DNA of 64,000 bases from NCBI RefSeq assembly GCF_002865985.1, contig NZ_LNDD01000004.1, forward strand, positions 358,199 to 422,198, read 5' to 3'. This document shows, one piece after another, positions 1-12,754 of the stretch (position 1 is its first letter; each line of letters starts with the position of its first letter). The notes under the pieces are model-generated. The model searched no databases, was not told the DNA's origin, and saw nothing but the letters and a program-made list of their open reading frames with translations. The stretch comes from Thermotoga sp. SG1. GTDB lineage: Bacteria > Thermotogota > Thermotogae > Thermotogales > Thermotogaceae. The position numbers and the translations under genes are program-made.

Positions 1-830
1 GTGAAAAGCTTTCTGTGATTGGGTTTGGTGGTATCGTTGTCATGAACGAATCGGTGGAATCTGCAAAGAAAATAGTATCTAGGGCAATCGAGAGAGGTAT
101 AAACTACTTCGATGTTGCCCCATCTTACGGAGACGCTGAAGAAAAACTCGGACCAGCTCTTGAGCCCTACAGAGATCAAGTTTTTCTTGCTTGCAAAACT
201 ATGGAGAGGACAAAAGAAGGTGCCTGGAGAGAGTTAAACGAGTCTCTAAAAAGACTCCGCACTGACCACTTCGATCTTTATCAGTTTCATGCCGTGACCA
301 CACTCGATGAGGTGGAGGCCATCTTCTCACCAAACGGTGCTATAGAAGCCTTTTTGAAAGCAAAAAAAGAGGGACTGATAAGGTACATAGGTTTTTCTGC
401 CCACAGTGAAGAAGCGGCACTCGCAATGCTTGAAAGGTTCGATTTCGATACGGTGCTTTTCCCACTGAATTGGGCAAGCTGGCTAGGAAAAGGATTCGGT
501 AAAAATCTTTACAGTAAAGCCAGAGAAAAAAACATGGGAATTCTGGCGATAAAAGCACTGGCAAAAAGACGTCTTGAGGAAGGAGAAGAAAAACGCTGGG
601 AAAAATGCTGGTATCATCCTGTAGATGATTTCGAAGAAGCGTCCATGGCACTTCGCTTCACACTATCACTGCCTGTCACCGCGGCTGTGAGTCCAAGTCA
701 CCAGGAATTGCTCTGGTGGATGTGTGACATCGTTGAAAATCAGGGAACGAAAATCACCGAAGAAGAACTGCAGATACTGAAAGAAAAAGCACAGGAATTG
801 GCACCCGTTTTTCCACTCGATCACTCTTGA
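1..830 (+). CDS. aldo/keto reductase family protein (5' end outside window)
   Basis: NAD(P)H-dependent oxidoreductase of the aldo/keto reductase superfamily; the substrate cannot be told. The frame is open to the first base of the window (in-frame codons start at position 3), so the true start lies upstream; the GTG at 15 is internal. A (beta/alpha)8 pattern starts with the family's VIGFGG strand. The usual catalytic tetrad is visible: Asp and Tyr in FDVAPSYGDAEEKLG, Lys in FLACKTME and His in LYQFHAV. The C-terminal segment is Trp-rich and ends in PVFPLDHS. It is followed by about 300 bases without a gene, so it appears to end its transcript. Family assignment is secure; physiological role is unknown. 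Confidence 0.85.
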   Translation, partial: EKLSVIGFGGIVVMNESVESAKKIVSRAIERGINYFDVAPSYGDAEEKLGPALEPYRDQVFLACKTMERTKEGAWRELNESLKRLRTDHFDLYQFHAVTTLDEVEAIFSPNGAIEAFLKAKKEGLIRYIGFSAHSEEAALAMLERFDFDTVLFPLNWASWLGKGFGKNLYSKAREKNMGILAIKALAKRRLEEGEEKRWEKCWYHPVDDFEEASMALRFTLSLPVTAAVSPSHQELLWWMCDIVENQGTKITEEELQILKEKAQELAPVFPLDHS

Positions 831-1135
831 ACCATTTCGCACCAGAAAAAAGTTGAACCTTGAGTTGAAATCTGTCGAGGAACTTTCTGTCGGATCAAAT
901 GGGATCCGAAAAGCTGCAAAGGTATGTCGGGATTTGTGAAACAAAATGATCCTTGTCATACCTCAAAAAATCAAATTGTTCCAAAGCCTATCTAGAGAGA
1001 ATCCCGGAGCAGTCAAAACTTGAAAGCCATATAAGACATGGTAGAAAGTGAAAACGGATTAACGAACATAATGCAAGCTGTCTTTTAGGAGAACAGTGTT
1101 GCCAGAGATAACTACCAAACTAAGGGGGAAAAATC
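831..1135. other. intergenic stretch, no gene recognised
   Basis: About 305 bases between the reductase and the broken exporter gene. I see no convincing open frame, tRNA or strong terminator. A weak promoter-like pair, TTGAAA at 1020 and TAGAAA at 1042 with a 16-base spacer, points toward the exporter pseudogene. A good ribosome binding site (AGGGGG near 1121) remains in front of the pseudogene start. Confidence 0.4.
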
Positions 1136-2891
1136 ATGAACCTCAGGAGTATCCAGAAAATTCTTCGCTTTTACTCCCTGATTCGAAAGTGTTTTCTGGT
1201 GTTCATAGTTATAGGTGGCTTTCTTGCAACATCTTCGGTCGTGTTCGATTTCTTCATCCCTCTTCTTGTGAGAGATGTCATCGATGGGCTGGCCAGGCTG
1301 GAACTGAGATTGAACACGATCTACCTTCTTGGATCTCTTTATGCACTGTCTTTCGTTCTTACATACGCCGGAGACCAGATTTACCTGAAAGCAAAGTACA
1401 AAGCCGTAGCAGATCTGTCCAGTCGTATTTTCAGTCAGTCGTTTTTCTTTCCCTGGCAAAAGCTAAAACAACAGGGCTTTGCCTACTATGCCACTCTGAT
1501 AAACCATTAACTCAACGACGCATTTTTTCTGCTGGATTACGGATTTTTCCAGAATGTTCTGGTGATAATACGTAGTGTATTCATACTGGCAACCGTCTTC
1601 GTATGGAACAAAACCTTTTTTGGCCTGTTTGTAGCAAACGCTGTGATAGTCGATATTTATCTGAACATCATCGGCAGAGTAACTGAACGGCCGTACGCAC
1701 AGATGTATGAAACTCTACGTCGTGTAACAGGGTTCATCACCGAGACGTTTGAAAACATCCACGAAGTGCTTGCTGGAGAGGCTCAAAAGAAACGCCAGAA
1801 AGAGTGCGAGACGATGTATCAGCAGGTGGCAGACGTCGTTTTGAAGGCAGAACTTCCTCGCTCAAGATTCGACAAACTGATGGTGAACCTGCCGGAGTAT
1901 TTCACACGGCTCTTCATTCTCATCTACGGAGCATACCTTGTGATAGGTGGAAAGATGACCGTGGGAACGATATGGGCACTGTGGACATATTTCTCTTTTG
2001 TGACGGCACCCCTCTACATGTTCAGAGAATTGGCCCGCGTCATAACACGAGTGTCGGCGAACCTCGATGCTGTACTTGACTACTTCGATGAGATGAAACG
2101 TGCCGAAGAAACCTTCAAAAAACGTGAAATAAAACCCATTCCCGGAAGCCCTGTTTATGAACTGGTGGACGTTACCTTTGGCTTCGAGCCAGGAAAACCC
2201 ATTTTAAAGCGAGTCAGTTTCACGATTCACCCCTGTGAAATCGCTGCCATAGTGGGGCTCTCCGGGGAAGGAAGGTCTACTCTGCTGAACATACTGCTTG
2301 GGCTGGAACAGAACTACGAAGGTGTGGTGAAACTCTTTGGAAACGATCTGAATCAGGTAATTCCCTCGGCTGTTTTCGAACATGTTGCTTTTTATTCCCA
2401 AAACGTCGGTATATTCAACGACACCCTAGAAAACAACGTAGTTCTTGGAAGAGAGTACGACGAGAAAAAACTCGAAAGAATCATAAAAGAACTCGGAATA
2501 GAACATCTGAAAGGAAGAAAACTTGGAGAAGGGGGAAGTTTCGTTTCAGGAGGAGAAAAACAGAGGATACAACTTGCCAGGCTTTTTCTATGCAGACAAA
2601 CCTGTTGTTGTTCTAGATGAACCTCTCACGAATCTGAACACGATAACAGAAAAATTCTTACTGGAGAAATTGATTGAGTTCTTGAAAGAGAAAACAACCA
2701 TTATGATATCGCACAAACCGAACATCATCAGAGTTGCGAATAAGATAATCTTCCTTGAAAATGGAAAAGTTTCATCTGTCGGAAGATTCGAAGAGTTGAT
2801 GCAAAACAATGCAACATTCAGAAGGATAATAGAAACGTACGTGAATGAATCGAAAAGAATCGCTGATAAAGATGTCTTAGCCACTTACTGA
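1136..2891 (+). pseudogene. broken ABC exporter half-transporter (membrane domain fused to ATPase)
   Basis: Intact, this would encode about 585 residues: an N-terminal ABC exporter membrane domain (roughly residues 1-320) and a C-terminal ATPase. Two lesions interrupt it. A TAA at 1508-1510 stops the frame after LINH, yet the same frame continues at once with LNDAFFLLDYGFF. Near 2583-2587, in a run of five T, one extra base shifts the frame, so QLARLF reads into LCRQT instead of YADKPVVVLDEP. The Walker A reads GLSGEGRST, with Arg where the nucleotide-binding Lys belongs. The signature VSGGEKQR, Walker B VVVLDEP and H-loop MISHK are still readable. No partner half-transporter is next to it. 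Three independent defects argue for decay rather than one sequencing error, although the homopolymer shift alone could be an error. Confidence 0.85.
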
Positions 2892-3248
2892 CATGAACCA
2901 CAGAAAAAGGGGGGTGCGTTTCTAAACCATTGTTGAAGTTTTTCAATCCAGGTAGGAGAGACTTTATTCAATAGAGAGCCTTTCTCTGATCTTACAGATT
3001 TTTTTGATGATTTTTCTTATAAGTGACCTTGGCAAATCCCTCACATAAAATGAGGTAGTTGTATACCTGCCATTGTTGTGCCTATAGCCCGTTCTTTCAT
3101 CGCTACAACGACTGCTCAAATGGGAATTCATCCTATACTCATTCTAATGATGGACCTTACAAGAGTCGAGATAGAGAGATAATAATCAAAACAATTAGGT
3201 TATTTGTCCGATTAAATGCGAATAAATGTGGTATTAGATAATTTGATG
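2892..3248. other. gene-poor stretch between pseudogene and DUF3298 gene
   Basis: About 357 bases, AT-rich, without an intact gene. Its only notable content is a short frame around 3054-3182 that looks like the end of a membrane transporter (listed separately). Together with the neighbouring broken exporter it gives the impression of a locus that has lost genes. Confidence 0.5.
3054..3182 (+). pseudogene. possible remnant of a membrane transporter C-terminus
   Basis: A 42-codon open frame without a plausible start or ribosome binding site. It reads PAIVVPIARSF, then MGIHPILILMMDLTRVEIER and a stop. The pattern (hydrophobic strand, 'MGIHP', hydrophobic stretch, 'DLT') resembles the C-terminal part of TRAP-type or related ion transporter permeases, where a 'GIdP' motif precedes a membrane helix. 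This is weak similarity judged by eye; it may be chance. Confidence 0.25.
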
Positions 3249-4139
3249 TCACTCAGGTACCTCTATTCTCATAACACCCTTCAACTTTTCCCAGGGGATA
3301 AGAACTTCTGGTAATCCACTCACATAAGGTCCTACCTCGTATGGCATGTACTTGATGATGAGACCTTCCTTTGTAATGAGAAAAGGTCTTTTTGAAAGAT
3401 CATCCTTCAGTACAGTATCTATGGCGCTTGAACTCATAGAAAGTATTGTTATCAACATTCTTTTATCTTCCTCAGAGAGCGTTTCATCCTTCTTTACTTT
3501 CTCTATCTGCTCCTCCGTGTAGGACCTTCCTTCTACTTTGTAATTTCTGTAGATCTCCTCGAAGAATTCATCAGAAAAGTCGACTTTGGGGATATAGAAT
3601 GATTCGGGGTGTTCCACCATATACCTTAGAATTTCCTTTTTAATAATCTTCTCCGCCTCTGGTTTGAAGACATCTTCGTATCTGAGTTTTCTATAGTTTA
3701 CAAGATCGATGTTGAAGGTCTCACAATAAGTCATTCCATGTGCTCCACCTGTGTAACGGTAGTAGTAGAGAATGAAACTGAGATACCTAGAGGAAACGTA
3801 CCTAATTTCATGATAGACGTGTGCGATATATTTGAGCATCAAATTTGCTTTATACAACTCTTCGTCTTCGTTTTTTAACTTTTCTATCTGTTTTCTTGCA
3901 TCTCTTGCCCACTCTTCTATGTATGCAATGAACTCTTTTGCAGACTTTTTTACTTCGTAGTTCAGAAGCATTTCGAACCAAATGTTTCCCAGGTTTTTGA
4001 ACCTTGGAATCTCAATGATGGATTCTTTCATCATCGTATCTTCACCGTAGTCATTCTTCACTATCCTCAAAACCTCAATCTCTGGAATACCAAGAACGAT
4101 CGTTCCTAAGAAGAGAAGTAGAAGAATTAGAAACTCCAT
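3249..4139 (-). CDS. secreted or anchored DUF4163/DUF3298 protein
   Basis: 296 residues. The first 18 or so form a hydrophobic signal or anchor segment (MEFLILLLLFLGTIVLG), so the body probably lies outside the cytoplasmic membrane. The middle carries the RsiV/PdaC-like signature YRYTGGAHG, followed by a DUF4163-like fold. The C-terminal third matches DUF3298: LITKEGLIIKYMPYEVGPYVSG followed by VLIPW. In Firmicutes this domain pair occurs in the lysozyme-sensing anti-sigma factor RsiV and in peptidoglycan deacetylase PdaC. Here neither a deacetylase domain nor a sigma factor is adjacent. Function unknown; possibly cell-envelope binding. It stands alone, with about 270 gene-free bases upstream. 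Confidence 0.75.
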   Translation of the reverse strand: MEFLILLLLFLGTIVLGIPEIEVLRIVKNDYGEDTMMKESIIEIPRFKNLGNIWFEMLLNYEVKKSAKEFIAYIEEWARDARKQIEKLKNEDEELYKANLMLKYIAHVYHEIRYVSSRYLSFILYYYRYTGGAHGMTYCETFNIDLVNYRKLRYEDVFKPEAEKIIKKEILRYMVEHPESFYIPKVDFSDEFFEEIYRNYKVEGRSYTEEQIEKVKKDETLSEEDKRMLITILSMSSSAIDTVLKDDLSKRPFLITKEGLIIKYMPYEVGPYVSGLPEVLIPWEKLKGVMRIEVPE

Positions 4140-4351
4140 GGTTTGACCCCCCTATTAAGAAATTACGAACCTCTACTCGAAATCTTCAGGGTAAAAGGTT
4201 CTGCGTTGATTTGAAAAATTGTGCTTTGTTATTTCTACTTTACACCCTTCGGCATGTTGAGAAGAGCTGCCGCAACAGAAAGTTTTTGGCTTGTCGGACT
4301 TGCCCAGCATGAACAAACTCAAAACGCGATGGGTGATTCTTGTACCTAGAT

Positions 4352-4388
4352 AAACAACGAAAGGGGTACCCCTATAAGGATACCCCTA
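4352..4388 (-). terminator. terminator of the initiator tRNA gene
   Basis: On the minus strand the arms AGGGGTA (4381-4387) and TACCCCT (4362-4368) can pair, and a T-rich tract follows at 4352-4361. It lies 26 bases downstream of the tRNA 3' end. Confidence 0.6.
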
Positions 4389-4413
4389 AAAACCTTGAAA
4401 ACTAGTACATTTC

Positions 4414-4490
<77 letters not shown>

Positions 4491-4510
4491 CCGTCTAGAT
4501 CCGTTTTTAT

Positions 4511-4539
4511 AATATAGCATTTCTTTTGTTGACTGTCAA
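4511..4539 (-). promoter_or_regulatory. promoter of tRNA-fMet
   Basis: On the minus strand: TTGACA (4534-4539), a 17-base spacer and TATATT (4511-4516). The predicted start point is about 15 bases upstream of the mature tRNA. This is one of the best sigma-70-type matches in the window. Confidence 0.8.
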
Positions 4540-4551
4540 GAGGGGGATATC

Positions 4552-4581
4552 TTGCAAGTTCTCTGTAGTATATGATAAAAT
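4552..4581 (+). promoter_or_regulatory. promoter of tRNA-Gly
   Basis: TTGCAA (4552-4557), an 18-base spacer and TAAAAT (4576-4581), ending 12 bases before the tRNA. TATGAT at 4571 is an alternative -10 element. Confidence 0.5.
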
Positions 4582-4593
4582 TAAAACAGACGA

Positions 4594-4669
4594 GCGGGTG
4601 TAGCTCAGCTGGTAGAGCACCAGCTTCCCAAGCTGGGGGTCGCGGGTTCGAATCCCGTCGCCCGCTCCA
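4594..4669 (+). tRNA. tRNA-Gly (CCC)
   Basis: 76-nt cloverleaf with encoded CCA. The acceptor stem is GCGGGTG/CGCCCGC with one G:T pair, and T73 is the usual glycine discriminator. The anticodon stem CCAGC/GCTGG closes the loop TTCCCAA, giving anticodon CCC. The T arm is GCGGG-TTCGAAT-CCCGT. Confidence 0.93.
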
Positions 4670-4670
4670 A

Positions 4671-4698
4671 TTCCCGGCAAACGCCGGGGTATATTTTT
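4671..4698 (+). terminator. terminator after tRNA-Gly
   Basis: Stem CCCGGC (4673-4678) and GCCGGG (4683-4688) with loop AAAC, followed by a T-rich tract. It ends just before the -10 element of the next transcript, so the tRNA and rpsO are probably separate units. Confidence 0.75.
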
Positions 4699-4699
4699 G

Positions 4700-4708
4700 T
4701 GGTATAAT
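4700..4708 (+). promoter_or_regulatory. extended -10 promoter of rpsO-pnp
   Basis: TGG-TATAAT, an extended -10 element, with no clear -35 hexamer because the tRNA-Gly terminator occupies that place. It implies a leader of about 58 nt before the rpsO start. The leader contains GC-rich complementary segments (AGCCCGGGG and ACCTGG) where an S15 autoregulatory fold could form; I could not model it. Confidence 0.65.
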
Positions 4709-4772
4709 CATCTTCGACCCCAGCCCGGGGAGACCTGGACTGGTGGAGACTGAAAGATGGAGGTGTGGTGAA

Positions 4773-5042
4773 GTGTCCCTTGACCCAGAAAAGAAGAAAG
4801 AGATCATCAACGAGTTTCAGATTCACGAAAACGACACTGGTTCTGTTGAGGTACAGATCGCTCTTCTCACAGCGAGGATCAAACACTTAACAGAACACCT
4901 GAAAAAGCATCCCAAGGACTTTCACTCCAGAAGAGGCCTCATGAAAATGATCGGAAGAAGAAGAAAACTCTTGAAGTACTTGAGACACAAAAAACCGGAG
5001 GTTTACCGAGAGCTCATCGCCAAGTTAGGTATCAGGAAATAA
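4773..5042 (+). CDS. rpsO: 30S ribosomal protein S15
   Basis: 89 residues, the family's normal length. S15 binds the central domain of 16S rRNA and helps form bridge B4 to the large subunit. Conserved blocks are [31 protein letters not shown] and [12 protein letters not shown] chose GTG at 4773 because GGAGGTG lies 8 bases upstream and the product then starts [10 protein letters not shown]; the frame extends further upstream only into tRNA sequence. It is followed by pnp, the classical rpsO-pnp pair, with a strong hairpin between them. Confidence 0.95.
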   Translation: MSLDPEKKKEIINEFQIHENDTGSVEVQIALLTARIKHLTEHLKKHPKDFHSRRGLMKMIGRRRKLLKYLRHKKPEVYRELIAKLGIRK

Positions 5043-5056
5043 AATCTTCAGGAGGG

Positions 5057-5084
5057 GGAAGCGGGCATGTTGCCCGCTTCCTGA
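5057..5084 (+). terminator. rpsO-pnp intercistronic hairpin
   Basis: An 11-bp perfect stem (5057-5067 with 5071-5081) closes a TGT loop, and a weak T-containing tract follows. In E. coli a hairpin at this place is an RNase III site used in PNPase autoregulation and partial termination. The position suggests a similar role here, by analogy only. Confidence 0.55.
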
Positions 5085-5115
5085 TTTAAATTAAGCAAGA
5101 TGAGGTGATGGAAAC

Positions 5116-7213
5116 ATGAAAGAGTGGCGACGAGAGATCCTTGGAAGAGAACTAGTAGTCCAACACGGAAAAGTGGCAAAACAGTCCAGCGGGGCCGTCC
5201 TGGTGAGATTTGGAGACACGGCCGTTCTAGCAACGGCAAACATTTCCGACAAGGTGATCGAGGGAATCGATTTTGTACCCCTCACCGTCGAGTTCCAGGA
5301 AAGATTCTATGCCGCTGGGAAGATCCCAGGTGGATTCATCAAAAGAGAGGGGAAACCCAGTGAATCTGCCATTCTCTCGGCCCGTCTCATCGACAGGCCG
5401 ATAAGGCCTCTTTTCCCAAAAAAGTTGAGAAATGAGGTTCAGGTGATCGTGACGGTACTCTCAGCAGATCCAAACGTTCCACCCGATGTGGTGGGAATCT
5501 TCGCTGCATCTCTTGCTCTGAACGTCTCGAAGATTCCATTCGAAGGAATCGTTGCTGGCATCAGAATAGGCTACAGGGATGGCCAGTTCATAGCCTTCCC
5601 AACAGAAGAGGACATCGAAAAAGGTCTCATGGATATCACCGTTGCGGGAACAAAGGATGCTGTGACCATGGTTGAAGGTGAGGCCAAAGAGGTCTCAGAA
5701 GAGGATATGGTGAAGGCTTTGAGATTTGCACATTCCGTTATAAAAGAACTCGTCGATTTCCAGGAAGAGATACTGTCGGAGTTCAACGTGGAGAAGATCC
5801 CCGTTATCGAACCAGAACCACCAGAAGGACTGGTTGAGACATTCAACAGCCTTCTGGACAGAGAAGAACTCGAAAGAAGAATTCTTGTGAAAGCAAAAAA
5901 GGAAAGAGAATCTGTTCTCAAAGAGTACGAAGAAAAACTACTCAACCAGATAGCAGAAACACTTTCCATCGTTGATCCCGAGGCGATAAAACCCTTTATT
6001 TCCGAGCTTTACGAGGAAGCCGTTAAAAAGACGATGAGACGCCTGATCGTCGAGAAGGGAATCAGGGCAGACGGAAGAAAACCAAACGAAATCAGGCCTA
6101 TCTCCTGCGAAGTGGGACTCTTTCCAAGGACACATGGATCTGCACTCTTCACAAGGGGGGAGACCCAGAGCCTTGGAATCGTAACACTCGGTGCTCCCAT
6201 GGATGTTCAGATCATAGACACACTACTCGAAGAGGGTGTGAAGAGGTTCATGCTCCACTACAACTTCCCACCCTTCTGCACTGGCGAAGTGAAGCCTCTA
6301 AGAGGACCGAGCAGAAGGGAAATCGGGCATGGGCATCTGGCGGAAAGGGCCTTGAAGAACATGCTGCCGCCTGAGGAAGAGTTCCCCTACACCATAAGGG
6401 TGGTTTCTGAAATCCTCGAGTCCAACGGCTCCTCATCCATGGCAACGGTGTGCTCTGGATCCCTTGCATTGATGGACGCAGGCGTTCCCATCAGAAAACA
6501 TGTTGCCGGAATAGCCATGGGACTCATCCTCGAAGAAAATGCGGAAGTCATACTCACCGATATCATCGGAATGGAAGATCACTACGGTGATATGGACTTC
6601 AAGGTAGCGGGAACAAGAGACGGGATCACCGCATTCCAGATGGACTGTAAGGTTTCCGGTGTTTCCGATGAGTTACTCATGAAGGCACTCATGCAGGCAA
6701 GAGAGGCCAGAATGTACATCCTCGATAAGATGTACGAAACGATCTCCACTCCAAGACCACACCTGTCCAGGTACGCACCCATAATAAAGGTGACGAAGAT
6801 CGATCCAGATAAAGTGGCAGACGTCATAGGTCCCGGTGGAAGGGTCATAAAGAAGATCATAAAAGATTTCGACGTGAAAGTAGAGATCGATGATGAAACA
6901 GGTCTCGTCAAGGTGGTTGGAAGTTCCGAAGAGAATGTTGACAACGCAATAGCACTCATAAGGGAAATTGCCAAAGAAATAGAAGTGGGAGAGATCCTCG
7001 AAGGAAAAATCACGAGGATAGAACCTTATGGTCTCTTCATAGAGGTAAGGCCCGGAAAGATCGGTCTGCTCCATCAGAGCAAAGTTGGAGAAGACATGAG
7101 ACAGTTCTTGAAAAAGGTGAAGGTCGGTGATACGATAAAGGTACAGGTGATCAACATTGACGATCTTGGAAGACTCCAGTTCAAGCGTGTGAAGGAGGAG
7201 GAAAGTCCGCAGT

Positions 7214-7242
<29 letters not shown>
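5116..7242 (+). CDS. pnp: polyribonucleotide nucleotidyltransferase (PNPase)
   Basis: Phosphorolytic 3'-5' exoribonuclease, part of mRNA turnover. 708 residues, a full-length enzyme. The order is first RNase PH-like core, all-helical domain, second RNase PH core (with [15 protein letters not shown], the catalytic Asp region), KH domain from about residue 555 ([13 protein letters not shown]) and S1 domain from about 624 ([20 protein letters not shown]). The second core also shows [20 protein letters not shown]. The start ATG follows GAGGTGATGG. Its 3' end overlaps the next gene by 29 bases, so the two are translationally coupled. Confidence 0.97.
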
Positions 7243-10958
<3,716 letters not shown>

Positions 10959-10962
10959 GATA

Positions 10963-11979
10963 TCACCCCGATTCCAGAAGGGGCTCCAGGAACTTTTTCC
11001 AGAAGACTTTGAGGAACAGGGCAAGTGGTACTCCAACGAAGGATCCAAACATACCAAAGAGCTTGCCAAAAAACAATATGGATAGGATTATATAAACAGG
11101 ATTGAGCTTTTCCAATCCCTTCATCAGCTGGATGAACACGATGAAGGCAACAGCATGGATGAGTATGGCAAACAGGGCGATGAGTAAAACGCCCTTCACA
11201 CCGAGTGTGAGAGAAAAAAGCAAAACGGGAACGTACTCGAGAACCACTCCAACAATCGGTATGAAGTTGGTCACGAACGCCCAGAGACTGATGATGGCAC
11301 TGTATTTCAGGTCGAAGATCTCAAACACAATCCAGTACGAAAGACCGATGATAAGAGCGTTTATGAAGATCACCCTTATGTACCTTCCCATACTGCTGTA
11401 GACGCTGATCAAAAACTTTTTTGCTTCTTCTCTAGCGCTTCTTGGATAGATTGAAACGAAGAAATTGGCGATCTCACGAGTGTAGAAAATGGTATAACCA
11501 AGTCCAAACAGTGTGAATACCACCACGGTAGTAACGGAGAGGAAATTGGTGGTCACAAGCGAGAAAACGTAGTTCAACAGATCGCTGAGCTTGGGCTCGA
11601 GGAACGTCATTATCTTGTCGAAGACGGGAACCAGCTCGGGTGATTTCACATAATCTTTCCACACCTTGTTCTCAAAAACACCCGTTATAAACTCGATGAA
11701 ATTGCCGAACTCGTTGAACACAGGAGGAATGATCACATAGAGAGAGTAGACAACCACAAAAAAGAACAACAAAAGTGCCACAACACGGGAAACCCGTCTT
11801 CCAAATCTCATTTTCTCAAAGACCCGAACGACGGGATCCAGCAGCAGTGTAAAAAATATCATCATCGTGATGACCGCAAAAACTTCCGGAAACACCTTGA
11901 ACACCAGAAACGATATCAGAATGTACAGAGTGGTGAAGAAAAACGCCTTGTCTTCAACGAATCTTCTGATCCTCTCCAA
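10963..11979 (-). CDS. AI-2E family (UPF0118) membrane permease
   Basis: 338 residues with about seven hydrophobic segments and the periplasmic-type region after the third, as in the AI-2E/TqsA transporter family. The family signature near the C-terminus is present as TNFIPIVGVVLEYVPVLL. Members include autoinducer-2 exporters and Na+/H+ antiporters, so the substrate cannot be inferred. It sits 1 base after the lipase gene and 4 bases before the TPR protein gene, in one transcription unit. Confidence 0.85.
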   Translation of the reverse strand: MERIRRFVEDKAFFFTTLYILISFLVFKVFPEVFAVITMMIFFTLLLDPVVRVFEKMRFGRRVSRVVALLLFFFVVVYSLYVIIPPVFNEFGNFIEFITGVFENKVWKDYVKSPELVPVFDKIMTFLEPKLSDLLNYVFSLVTTNFLSVTTVVVFTLFGLGYTIFYTREIANFFVSIYPRSAREEAKKFLISVYSSMGRYIRVIFINALIIGLSYWIVFEIFDLKYSAIISLWAFVTNFIPIVGVVLEYVPVLLFSLTLGVKGVLLIALFAILIHAVAFIVFIQLMKGLEKLNPVYIILSILFFGKLFGMFGSFVGVPLALFLKVFWKKFLEPLLESG

Positions 11980-11980
11980 T

Positions 11981-12754
11981 TCATTCCCTCCCGAGTTTTT
12001 CTATACTCCACTCCACCAGAGTCTGGTAGAAAGTCTTCTGATGCTCAGGATCCTCGAACAGTTCGTGGTAACCACCCGGAAAACTCACCAGTTTTTTCTC
12101 TGTTTTCAACGCTTCGTAGAATTTTTTGCTTCCCTCAAAAGGTACCACGCGATCGTTCGTTCCGTGAAGAATGAGAACAGGAACTTTTATCTTGTCCGCT
12201 TCTCTAAAGGCTCTCTTCATGTGCGAGAGCATATCTGAGGCCAGTTTGAACGAGATCCTGTCGTGAACGAGAGGATCTTTTATGTACGCTTCCACCGCCT
12301 CTTTGCTTCGAGAAAGGTCTTTCGGATCTATGTTGTTGCTCATGGTGAGAAATGGCACAAACATCGACAGAAATTTTACAAAGAGAACCAGGATCGGCAG
12401 TGGTGGATCCAAAAGTGAAAGAGCGGGGGCAGACACCACCAATCCCTTCAGGTTCTCCGGCTGGAAAGTCTGAACGTATCTGATGCTCAAAAGACCACCA
12501 AGGCTGTGACCGAACAGAACGTATCTTTTTAGATCACGGCTGAGGTCTTCAAGAATCCTGAAAACATCTTCGAATCGAAGATGCCCCCGTCTTCCCTCGG
12601 CTTTTCCGTGACCGGGAAGATCAAAAGTGATCACCTGAACACCCTCTGAGACAAATTCCCTCACCAGTCTTCTGTACCTTCCGGAGTGTTCACCAAGACC
12701 ATGAACGATCACAACTGTTCCTTTCCAATCCTCTCCGTGTTTTTGAAGGTTCAT
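11981..12754 (-). CDS. alpha/beta hydrolase, monoacylglycerol lipase type
   Basis: 257 residues with the serine aminopeptidase/monoglyceride lipase fold. The oxyanion segment is [10 protein letters not shown], the nucleophile elbow GHSLG gives Ser84, and the rest of the triad is Asp201 (HGTNDRVVP) and His230 (GGYHELFED). Monoglyceride lipases share the [10 protein letters not shown] and FDLPGHG motifs. No signal peptide, so cytoplasmic. Overlaps gltX by 4 bases and is followed closely by a permease. Substrate inferred from the family only. Confidence 0.85.
   Translation of the reverse strand: MNLQKHGEDWKGTVVIVHGLGEHSGRYRRLVREFVSEGVQVITFDLPGHGKAEGRRGHLRFEDVFRILEDLSRDLKRYVLFGHSLGGLLSIRYVQTFQPENLKGLVVSAPALSLLDPPLPILVLFVKFLSMFVPFLTMSNNIDPKDLSRSKEAVEAYIKDPLVHDRISFKLASDMLSHMKRAFREADKIKVPVLILHGTNDRVVPFEGSKKFYEALKTEKKLVSFPGGYHELFEDPEHQKTFYQTLVEWSIEKLGRE

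Noticed and set aside
340..959. Minus-strand open frames opposite the aldo/keto reductase
   Set aside because: They lack ribosome binding sites, have unusual composition and lie in the shadow of a clear gene.
3218..3232. Ten-base match between the foreign part of the repeat-derived spacer and the gene-poor stretch
   Set aside because: Too short to mean more than chance in AT-rich DNA, and the flanking bases do not continue the match.
4572..4772. Upstream extension of the rpsO frame through tRNA-Gly
   Set aside because: The extension is tRNA and terminator sequence; the ribosome binding site fits GTG 4773.
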